In this document: positions 55,380 to 64,000 of the stretch, one piece after another
Position numbering within the stretch: position 1 is the stretch's first letter
How the letters are laid out: every line of letters begins with the position of its first letter
DNA from: Alnus glutinosa
Lineage: Eukaryota; Streptophyta; Magnoliopsida; Fagales; Betulaceae
Reading direction: 5' to 3'
Assembly (NCBI RefSeq): GCF_958979055.1
Contig: NC_084899.1
Coordinates: forward strand, 4,933,001-4,997,000
DNA: 64,000 nucleotides
Translations under genes and position numbers: made by a program
The notes under the pieces: generated by a model
What the model saw: the letters and a program-made list of their open reading frames with translations, nothing else
The model's database searches: none
What the model was told of the DNA's origin: nothing

Positions 55380-56489
55380 AAAAAATGAGAGAAATAGACT
55401 TCGACCTCCATCACCAATTAAGAAATTTCCATTTATCTTACAACTTGTGTTGCAGCAACTCCCACAAATCTTGATACATTTGGAAGCATAGTCTATAAAA
55501 ATTTAATATGAAGAATAAGAAAAGGTGAAAAAAAAAAAAAAAAAAAAAGGAAAAGCTTTTGGTTTTCTTAATTGTGTCTCGAGTAGAATGTTGAGTGCTG
55601 GATAATTGGAGGAATAACAGATATTGTTTTCGTACATTAAAACAACATATATTGACTCTTGTGATAAGGCACAAAGGTGAAGAAGCTGTACGTGTTGCCT
55701 GTTGGTACGCTATATATATATATATATATTTGAAGTCTGGTACAACATATATGGACTTTTGTGATAATTCATTGTGATAGTTATTTAAATAAAACATGAA
55801 AGGACAGAAAATTATGTAATTGAAATTCAAATATTGAATTTAAAAAATTGAAAATATTCAACAATATATGGAAATGCGTTATTTGGCTAATATCCGTTTT
55901 AAAATAACGGGATAACTGATTGTTGGTAAAAATTACATGTCTACCGGTTGCGGTTATGAGCAAATAACCATAACCACAATCGATTCTATACCCCTTGATA
56001 GTGTATGACTCAGTGAATACAGGCACCAGCATGAACAGGACCCGTTGACCATGAATGTTTTTCTTACTCTGCCATCCTAATTCCAATTCTATGTTCTTTT
56101 TTCTTTTTTCTATTCAAAGGGGGGAAAGGTTACATAGGGGGACAATTCTATGTTCTTTTATTCGTGGTTACAACTTGCAGCATGCTCCAATTAGATACGA
56201 CACAAGTAGCAATTTTGTCTCTTATCTGTCTTTGTCAGATCAGTGAAAGCCGACTAAAAACTATTTACATGTAATTAACAAGAGTTGTAACTCTTAACAG
56301 TCGGGTGGTTTGAAAAAGCTCTACTTAAGCAACCCAAGCTTATTATATATGGTCGCTTACAGGTTGACTAGCTCTAGAGCTAGCCTTGCATGACTTGGTC
56401 GAGAAGAGTTTTCTAAAAAGATGAATGATGGAGATAAAGTTTGGACTTAAAATATTTACTTTGATACTATAATAAATAATCATTTTGTC
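55380..56489. other. Non-coding region between amidase and transporter fragments
   Basis: Holds a poly-A run (about 55530-55549), a short TA tract (55711-55730) and a segment near 55900-56000 resembling, inverted, the GGTTATTAACCGG-rich stretch at 40400-40500. No gene is supported. Confidence 0.4.
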
Positions 56490-56519
56490 TTAAAAATTTA
56501 AGCAAATAAAAAGAGATTT

Positions 56520-57480
56520 AATTACACACATAACTAAACACATAACTACACTGCCCCATTCCGTTGCCCTGTTATCATTATTTGTGTGTTTATACTCAAA
56601 CATGGCTCCTATTTCTTCTAAGCTCTTGCCCTTTGTCTCCGGCAAGAACACATAAAAGAACATCGTGCCCACCACCACGCAAGCACAAGAAATGGCCAGG
56701 CTCCAAAAACGTCATTGACACCACCCCACTCACCAACCGGTTCATCGAAATGGCCAGGCTCCAACCTTGGGCCCGTAACCTCATAGGAAAAATCTACGAC
56801 AAGTAGACCCACATGATGGGCCCAAGCCCAATCGAAAAGAAGGATACATCAGCGCACACAGCCAGAATGCACAACACAATGGCCCACACCGGCTTGCTAT
56901 CTGAACAGTTGAGAAACATCGAGCCCAAGCCTAGCCCAGCTAATGAGAGGACCATCCCGGCCGAGCCCAAGAACAAAAGGGGCCGCCTTTCGAACCTGTC
57001 TAAGTAAAGGGCCGACAGCAACACAAAGGATGTCTTGGCAATGCCCATAATGACGTTAACCCCAAAAAGCTCCTTCTTACTATGAATCCAGTGTCCACAC
57101 AACCTTGAACACTTCAGGGCTATAGTATATAACGGCGTCGTTCACAGAAGCTTGCATGAAGAAGTTGATTCCTATAGCCGCAACTAGCATCCATCTAATG
57201 GGCCTAGAGGGCCTTAACAAAAGCTCCTTCCAAATCCCTTCTCTGTGCCAATTCCTTTCATGGGCCAATTCTGGGCTGGCAGTTGGGCTGCTAACCAAAA
57301 CCGACACAGCTTTGGTTTTCTCCTCAAGCCTGGATTCAACTTCTCCAACACTGTTTGATATTTTAATCTAAACCTCTTTAGCTTCGTTCATGCGGACTTG
57401 CATCGCAAGCCAACGAGGGGGCACCGGCATTGCAATGACACCTAGGCCGATAACTGGTGAACCATAGCCGAACAAGCTTG
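56520..57480 (-). pseudogene. Polyol/monosaccharide transporter (PLT/PMT-type, MFS) pseudogene
   Basis: Read leftwards: FGYGSPVIGLGVIAMPVPPR then WLAMQVRMNEAKEV; then WKELLLRPSRPIRWMLVAAI and NFFMQASVNDAVIYYSPEVF; then LYLDRFERRPLLFLGSAGMV and FFSIGLGPIMWVYLS; then MRLRAQGWSLAISMNRLVSG; and finally VVVGTMFFYVFLPETKGKSL then EEIGAMF. These are TM6 to the C-terminus of plant H+/polyol symporters, with the sugar-porter motifs R.RRPLL and PETKG. Stops after KEV and WVYLS, a stop/frameshift after WTLDS near 57083, and a repeated GAGCCTGGCCATTTC near 56690 and 56755 (the latter within TM10-11) break the gene. The N-terminal half is absent. Confidence 0.85.
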
Positions 57481-57870
57481 AAACACTTAAAAATTTCTAT
57501 GTTCTCGCTAGGGTCTTTTGAGAATGAATTTTAAAATATTCCGACAGTCCTTCTAGACCAAATGGAATGGGAGTCGACCGAGAGAAATAATAAAATGATT
57601 TTCCATCAAAATCTCTCGAATTTCAAATTTGAATTTCGAATTTCAAATTTTCAAATGTCCCTCAAAATGCATTAAATTCAGCTGACGCCTCGAGTCTCAC
57701 ACTGGAAACCGAATTGATAGCTATCGCTTTGGTGCCATACTGTTTGCAGAAACCGGATCGATTGAGCTTCTAATAATTGAAACCAGTTGTGGGGACCAAA
57801 CCAAATGGGCTTCCGGTAGTTGACACCGGCTGGTCCCGATCACTGTGAAGTGTATACAAGCCTACTTCTT

Positions 57871-58592
57871 AGAGCACTTGTAGTGAACTCGTCAAAATTT
57901 CAGCAGATTTTGACGAAAAATACCACTTTTATTATTTTAGCTACTTAATTTTCAAAAGCTCCAAATATCAAACTCTTCAAATATTCTCTACTTTAAAATA
58001 AATACTATTTTTTTTTTATCTTTCAACCAGCCAACAAAATACCCAATCCAGACTTCGACCGGACCTAAACCCACTTCCACGGACCCAACCTTCGACGACC
58101 AGCGACTTCACGACCGATGGAGGCTCAACGGCCGGTTGTTCATCGCGAACCAGCTTCTTCGACAACCGGTGAGGCTCGACGACCGATGAAGGCTCAACCT
58201 TCTCTGCTTTGACGACCGGCTTCTTCGACGACCGGTGGAGGCTCGACTTCTCTGCTTCTAGATCCACCGGAACCGGCTTTCCACGACGACCAGTTTCTTC
58301 GACGGCTAGCTTTTCCTCACGGCCGGCATCTTATGGATCGATTTTGCCCTAAATCAGTTTCTCCCTCGATCGATTTCCACGTCTGAGACCAACGACCTTC
58401 ACCCGCGAAATTGAATAAAATATTGCAAAACAAGAAGAGACGATCGACTTTGCCCTCAACAGACCAGACAAGCCATTTTAGGTCTCACCAAATTTACTGT
58501 AGCAGAGACAAGTTTGTTACAGACACAATTTTGATGAAACTCAACTGATTTTGACGATTTCCTCACTTTGACGAGCTCATTACAAATGCTCT
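57871..58592. mobile_element. Non-autonomous element with GTCAAAAT-type inverted ends
   Basis: The left end AGAGCACTTGTAGTGAACTC faces the right end GAGCTCATTACAAATGCTCT. The flanks TACTTCTT and TACTCTTT are only similar, so a target duplication is uncertain. The interior (58040-58330) contains several copies of CTTCGACGACCGG-like sequence and no gene. Confidence 0.65.
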
Positions 58593-58637
58593 TACTCTTT
58601 ATTTCTCACTCTTTACTCTTACCTTTCACTTTTCAAT

Positions 58638-58638
<1 letters not shown>

Positions 58639-58692
<54 letters not shown>
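58639..58692. repeat. (TC)n microsatellite
   Basis: About 27 TC units lie just upstream of the gypsy-type ORF remnant, in the position of a 5' leader. Confidence 0.95.
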
Positions 58693-58696
<4 letters not shown>

Positions 58697-58746
58697 CAAC
58701 ATTTCTCATCCTCTTCTTTTCTTCCTTTCGGTCAAGTCTTCTCGAG

Positions 58747-60360
58747 ATGTCTTCCGAGAGTGAATCCAGCCATCTCTCTGACTCCTACCACGAGATCTCA
58801 GACGAGGAGGTCGGAAATGAGGAAAAGTCCCGACCTATAATGAGGAGGTCGTAGATGAGGAAGTCCCAACCAGTAATGAGGAGGTCGAAGAAGAAGAAGA
58901 AGAAGCTACAGTCGGTAACCTTACGAGGTTGGTTCCCCACGAGAATTGTCACATGGCCTTACTCTCGGTAGAGAACGAGTGGATCCTCCGACATAACTAC
59001 GAGATCCCTCCTTCAGTCCATCTTCACTTTCAGGACAAAAGCTCTCTAACCATTAGAGGTGGTGGCGTCACCTTTACCGAGAGGATGTTTTTGGCTGGAC
59101 TCTGTTTTCCCTTGCCAGAGATTGCTCAAGACTTTCTGATCTATCTTATGGTAGCGTCGAGCCCACTAGTTCCATATTCTTGGAGGTATTTGTTCGCCTC
59201 TTTCATCATTTAGAAATCGGTACTCGGGTCTGAGATGAATATTCTCCAATTTTTCAATATCTACCGACCAAAGATGGGTCGGGATGGAATTTTAGAACTT
59301 CAAGTCTGCTAGAGTCTGTCATTCATATGGTTGAAAAGTAGCTATTCGAACAACAAAGACTAGGAGAAACAAATCTTCCGAGTTTCCAGGGAGTGGGAAT
59401 GCCCCTGGAACACTGTGCTCTCAGAGGACCGAATGATCCCTTGGGAATGGATTTCTATGGATGAAAGTCTGACAACACCTTCTAAACTCTCAGATACCGA
59501 TCAGGATGAACTCCTTAGAATTGTGGATGACGCCAAATGCAATCACGAGACAAGAAACGATTTTGATTGGATTGTTACTGAAGCAGCAATGACTATGTAT
59601 ATGAGTTACAATATCACTAAGAATAAGCAGTATTACGATAAAACGGGGAGATTGAAGCCGAGGAATCCCCCTAAATAGTCTTCCAAGTTAAAAGGCAAGT
59701 CTTCTCGAGCTCCTGCTACTGGGGGTGTTCCAAAAGGTGCTTCAAAAAAGAAGGCTTCGAAGAAGCCTCCAGTTGCATCTACGAAAGATAGTTCCAGGCG
59801 CCCAACTGCCTCTCTATTGAAATGCGCTCATTCGAGTGGGAAGTCTACCCGTCTGGCTTCCTCCACTAGCCAGGTTACTGTTTCGCATGTTCGGTCAGAA
59901 AGTATCCCCGAAGCAACTGGGGTTCTAGTTTCGAGTTCAACTCTCAGGCCGAGATTGACTACAAGGACAGCAGCCTCTCTCCTTCAGGAAAAAATAGAGG
60001 TCATAATTGAGTTAGGAAACCCTATCCCTCCTTTTAGGGCTCCCAAGGATGTTGTTAAGCAAGGAGACCAAAGCTCTCCAAGAAGGGCCACGGAAGGGTC
60101 TACCAGATAGGTCAAACCGAGTGGAAGTCCACCTTCTCTCCGAGACGAGGAAGGAGATCTCATTATGGCCGAGCAACAAGGGGGAAGCGGAGTCTGACAA
60201 AAATATCACTTCAAACGCAAGGGCGATAATTCGTAGAAGGGGAAAGGTTCAAAGAAACAGCGGACCGAGAGGAACGACGACTTCCTACTTAGTCGAATTT
60301 CCTTTCCTGCTCGAAGAGCTAACCGCCCGGGGTATGTGCTTCCGGATGACTCTTCTATAG
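58747..60360 (+). pseudogene. Putative gypsy-type transposon protein (PF04195-like), decayed
   Basis: From ATG at 58747 an acidic Ser/Glu-rich start leads, after a frameshift near 58840, into GGGVTFTERMFLAGLCFPLP then EIAQDFLIYLMVASSPLVPY SW with a gap at the end. This resembles the family with the pattern FF..M...GLRLP....V...L......QL.PN.W. The same frame continues through stops at about 59212, 59310 and 59676 to a Lys/Ser/Pro-rich stretch. Such proteins occur in large plant gypsy elements, and their function is unknown. It ends close to the LTR at 60492 and may belong to another element. Confidence 0.55.
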
Positions 60361-60491
60361 TTCCAACCGCACTAGTCCAAATAAATGAAGGACTTGTTCA
60401 GAGGCTCTCTCCTATTCAGGGGGATATTCCCGAAAGGAACGATGCCGAGAGGGCTGTACCTACTTCTCCATTGCTTCAAGGGGAAGATCTC

Positions 60492-60930
60492 TGTAACAAG
60501 CTCACCAAGGAGCTTGACATGTGGTTGATGCTGACTGACACGTGTTGTGGTATGTGGATGCTGGGGAAGGAAACTAGTACAACTCATCAAAGCTTCAAGG
60601 CTATATGGAATAAACGTTGTTGTTTATAGTTGTTTGTAAACGATGTCGTTTAGTTTGAATTTCTGTAAGTGTTCAAATAATTTCATTCACGCGGGTCTCT
60701 AGGGAACTTGTATATAAGGGTCGAGAGACTTGAGGAATGGGCATTCAAGTTGATTGTAAATCGAATTTGGATCTGGAGGCTGGCTGGCTCCTCGAATTGC
60801 CAATTGTTCTTCATGAACCCGAATTGATCAATTTCAGTTCTTCTTCATTTCTCCATTCTTTCTCTCAATTCTTTCTTCTCATTCTTCCAATTCTGTCCTA
60901 AATCAGTAACAGACCTTGAGGACTATTACA
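60492..60930 (+). repeat. 5' LTR of a second Ty3/gypsy element
   Basis: The 439-bp LTR has matching termini TGTAA and TTACA and is followed two bases later by a canonical primer-binding site. A TATA box lies at 60711. The partner LTR lies beyond the right edge of the window. Confidence 0.75.
60711..60718 (+). promoter_or_regulatory. TATA box of the second gypsy LTR
   Basis: TATATAAG in GC-neutral context, about 220 bp before the LTR end. This is the expected location for LTR transcription start. Confidence 0.6.
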
Positions 60931-60932
60931 AG

Positions 60933-60944
60933 TGGTATCAGAGC
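60933..60944 (+). promoter_or_regulatory. Primer-binding site of the second gypsy element
   Basis: TGGTATCAGAGC is an exact match to the usual initiator Met-tRNA complement, two bases past the LTR end. Confidence 0.9.
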
Positions 60945-60997
60945 CTCGATCCATTGTCTTAATTTTGATTCTGCTTCATTGTTCTACTTCATTGGCG

Positions 60998-62230
60998 ATG
61001 ACGCAAACTCGATCAACTTCGGCTGAAGTTCGGGAACTATAGGAGGGAATGCAGACGATGCATGTGGTGATTTCAGAAGTACAGGCGGATATGCGTCAGA
61101 ATCAGTCGGATGTGCAATCTAGCATCCGATCATAGGAGGAAATTCGCCGGATGCAGGAGGAGATGTTCGAAATGCTCAAAAGGCAGGAAGAGCAGCTTCG
61201 GCAATTCAACTCGCACTTCAAGTTCAAGGAGCAAGAGCACATGGAAGCTACTCAAGGACAAGGAGATACTAGTAGGAACAACGATCCGATTGTTCAGACG
61301 GCAACTACTGGAGGAGATGCGTTCCAGACAAGGCCTCTACGCCTTGTGCTTCCTCGGCTCGACGGAGAGGATCCAGAAGGTTGGTGTTACCGAGCCTCAC
61401 AGTTTTTTGATTATTACAATATGCCTGAATCACAGAGATTTACAATCTCTAGCTTCAATATGGAGGGAAAAGCCTTAGTATGGTTCCAAGAGTTGCGTAA
61501 TAGCAATAGCCTGACCACTTGGATTGATTTCCTTAAGTCTATTCAAACTAGGTTCGGTATGAGTCTTTATGATGATCCAATGGAGTCTCTAGTGTCATTA
61601 AAGCAAACTGGAAACGTGGAAGAGTATAAATCTCAATTTGAATTGTTGGCTAATAGAGTTGTCGGATTGTTGGAGAATTTGAAATTGAGTTGCTTCCTTG
61701 GGGGTTTAAGTGAGGAAATTAAACTACCGGTTAGGATGTTTAAGCCTAAGTCTATGACAGAGGCCTATTCCTTAGCCAAAATTCAGGAGGAATTAATGTC
61801 TAATGTCAAAAAATCTTCTAGAAATTCCTGGAGTAGCACTTTGCTTCGAAATTCCAACTTGATTACTAGCTCTTATAAACCTATAGTGAGTCTGCCAGGG
61901 CAATCTAAGATGTTCCAGAATAATCCTATATTTGGACAAGTTAAGGGAGGAGATAATAGTAGGGCATTAGTGCTGGTGCAAAAAATCTCTTCTGTACAAA
62001 TGGAAGAAAGGAGGAAGAAGGGATTGTGCTATTCCTGTGATGCTAAGTGGAATAGGGGACATGTATGTGAAGGTGGACCGAAGTTGTTTTTGATAGAGGA
62101 AGTAGAAACTGAGGAGTTAAAGGAGCTTGATGAAGCTACTTTAAAAGAGGTTGAAGAAGAGGTACCTGAAATTTCCTTAAATGCCATTACTGGCACTCCT
62201 ACACCTAAGACCATGAGAATTGTGGGATAA
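60998..62230 (+). pseudogene. gag of the second Ty3/gypsy element
   Basis: The ATG at 60998 (MTQTRSTSAEVREL) is followed in the same frame by stops at 61040 and 61133, then an open stretch from 61151. Features are a coiled coil (EEMFEMLKRQEEQLRQFNSH), RLDGEDPEGWCYRASQFFDY and FNMEGKALVWFQELRNSNSL (retrotransposon gag), and a CCHC knuckle CYSCDAKWNRGHVC. The spacing of the knuckle and the short LTR suggest the Reina-like group. A TAA at 62228 separates it from the in-frame protease. Confidence 0.85.
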
Positions 62231-62671
62231 GTAAAAGGACAACAAGTAATTGTGTTGATAGATTCTGGTAGTACGCATAATTTTCTTGATGAGAATTTTG
62301 CTGCTGTTTTGGGACTTAAACCAAAGGGACAAGAAGCTATTGCCAATGGACAGGAAGTTCATAGTCCTGGCAAGTGTGGGGAATTAGCTTTGAAAATGCA
62401 GGGAACTGAGTTTTTGGTGGAATTGTACATCTTGCCATTGGCAGGGTATGATGTTGTCTTGGGCATTCACTGGCTCAGAATGTTGGGCGCAATTTTATGG
62501 GACTTTGCAACCCTGTCTATGGAGTTTGAGTATACTGATCACAAGTGTGTGTTAAGGGGGTTACAGCAGGGTAAACCTTGGAGTTTGGAGAGTGCTGAGA
62601 CTTTTTTGAAATTTCCAAACAAAATGGAAAACGAGTTTTTCTTCAATTGTTGGGAAATGATGTTGAGCTGA
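62231..62671 (+). pseudogene. Aspartic protease of the second Ty3/gypsy element
   Basis: It is in frame with gag past one TAA. The active site is VLIDSGSTHNFLDENFA with D-S-G, followed by YDVVLGIHWL. A frameshift near 62635-62650 moves the reading into the RT frame. Confidence 0.82.
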
Positions 62672-63599
62672 CTGCCGATAAACAGCAAGCTGGAAGACCT
62701 GAAGACTTAGCTAGCTTGGAGGAACTTTTGTGCAGCTATGCTGATGTTTTTCGGGAGCCTACTGATTTACCTCCACAAAGGATACATGACCACTCAATTC
62801 CATTACAAGAAGGGGTGCAGCTAGTATCCATGAGGCCCTACAGATATCCCTTTTATCAGAAGGGAGAGATTGAAAAGATTGTGAAAGAGCTGTTGGCTTC
62901 CGGGGTGATCAGACCGAGCACTAGTCCATTTTCTGCACCAGTTTTGTTGGTCCACAAGGCAGATGGGGCTTGGAGAATGTGCATGGATTACCGCTCACTC
63001 AACAAAGTCACCATAAAAGATAAGTTCCCTATTCCGGTTGTTGATGAATTACTAGATGAGTTGTGGGGTTCTAAAATTTTTTCTTAGCTGGATTTGAGAT
63101 CCGGCTATCACCAGATTAGAGTGGTTGATAAGGATATCCCAAAAACAGCCTTCCGAACACATGAGGGTCACTATGAGTTTTTGGTTATGCCTTTTGGCTT
63201 AACCAATGCTCCCTCAACATTTCAAAGCTTAATGAATCATGTTTTCAAGCCTTATTTGAGAAAATTTATCCTTGTATTCTTTGATGATATCCTTGTTTAT
63301 AGCCAAGATTTTAAGACACATTTATCACATTTGTCTCTTTCCCTAGATCTGCTTAGAGTTAACAAGCTTTTTGCTAAGCGCTCTAAATGTAAATTTGCTT
63401 GTAATGAAGTTGATACCTTGGGCCACATTGTATCTGAACATGGAGTTAGGGCAGACCAGGGTAAAATCCAGGCCATGATTGATTGGCCACTTCCTAAAAC
63501 CATTAAGTCGCTAAGGGGATTTTTAGGACTTATGGGTTATTATAGGAAGTTCATTAGACATTATGGGTCTATAGCAGCACCATTAACATCCATGCTCAG

Positions 63600-63654
<55 letters not shown>

Positions 63655-64000
63655 TTTGTTTGGACAGAGGCTGCCAATGAAACTTATAATGTGTTGAAGA
63701 CAGCAATGACACAAGCTCCAGTCCTAGCTTTGCCGAATTTCACTCAATCTTTTGTTATTGAGTGTGATGCCAGTGGTGTTGGGGTGGATGTTGTGCTGAT
63801 GCAGAATGGCAGACCTGTTGCTTTCCTTAGCAAGGCTTTGAAGGGTAGGACTTTGCACATGTCCACATACGAAAAGTAGCTCTTTGCTTTGGTGACTACA
63901 ATCCAAAAATGGAGACCCTACTTGGTCAATCTTTTATAATGAAGACTGATCAGCAGAGCTTGAAATTCCTCCTTGAGCAGAAGGTTGGAAACTCCTTTCA
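62650..64000 (+). pseudogene. Reverse transcriptase/RNase H of the second Ty3/gypsy element, cut by window edge
   Basis: RT motifs: [60 protein letters not shown] and the intact catalytic VFFDDILVYS. RNase H starts with FVIECDASGVGVDVVLMQNG. Stops lie at 63085 (just before LDLRSG) and 63877. A run of 50 A at 63601-63650 inserts about 16 Lys in frame between the RT connection (GYYRKF) and RNase H. The element continues beyond the window. Confidence 0.88.

Noticed and set aside
1..64000. CRISPR arrays, prokaryotic operons, tRNA or rRNA genes
   Set aside because: None has sequence support; the repeats are microsatellites, LTRs and transposon ends in plant nuclear DNA.

Overview
The window is plant nuclear DNA, most likely from a dicot with a mid-sized, transposon-rich genome. 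The evidence is spliced genes with GT-AG introns, a MORF/DAG RNA-editing factor gene, plant-type PP2C, SWIB and VARICOSE sequences, Ty3/gypsy and Copia-type LTR retrotransposons, Mutator, hAT and CACTA DNA transposons, long AT/GA microsatellites and plant-type telomere-like repeats (TTTAGGG). No prokaryotic gene, rRNA, tRNA or CRISPR array was seen. The species cannot be fixed from the sequence.

Layout. 1-5.6 kb: a Mutator-like MITE, then an intact-looking four-exon MORF/DAG gene on the minus strand with a MITE just upstream of its start. 5.8-11.2 kb: gene debris. This comprises a dispersed repeat (second, inverted copy at 33.7-34.4 kb) joined to a PPR fragment, a VARICOSE/EDC4-like fragment whose intron holds a Pack-MULE with captured glyoxalase-I-like sequence, and the 3' exons of a broken clade-B PP2C. 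11.2-33.0 kb: one Ty3/gypsy element of Tekay type, inserted three bases inside a PP2C exon (5-bp target duplication on both sides). It is swollen to about 22 kb by a second, minus-strand, pol-less retroelement nested in its 5' LTR, and that element in turn carries a hAT insertion and a foreign LTR segment. 33.0-40.8 kb: host DNA with MITEs and one intact two-exon gene for a small SWIB-domain protein (37.3-38.1 kb, plus).

40.8-55.1 kb: a complete CACTA (En/Spm) transposon of about 14.25 kb with matching termini and a 3-bp target duplication. It has an intact seven-exon Transposase_24 (TNPA-type) gene and a four-exon TNPD transposase gene broken by a single TGA. Some 7 kb of its right half is non-coding: degenerate telomere-like repeats, GA/TA microsatellites and many short palindromes centred on CACGTG. 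This is the most unusual structure in the window. 55.1-58.6 kb: an amidase fragment, a polyol/monosaccharide transporter pseudogene and a non-autonomous element. 58.7-64 kb: remains of a gypsy-type ORF, then the 5' LTR, primer-binding site, gag, protease and RT/RNase H of a second, decayed Ty3/gypsy element that runs off the right edge.

Only two host genes (MORF and SWIB) look functional. Everything else is transposons, their captured cargo, or genes they have broken. Nesting order in the centre, oldest first: PP2C, then the Tekay element, then the nested retroelement and the 3'-LTR MITE, then the hAT inside the nested retroelement.
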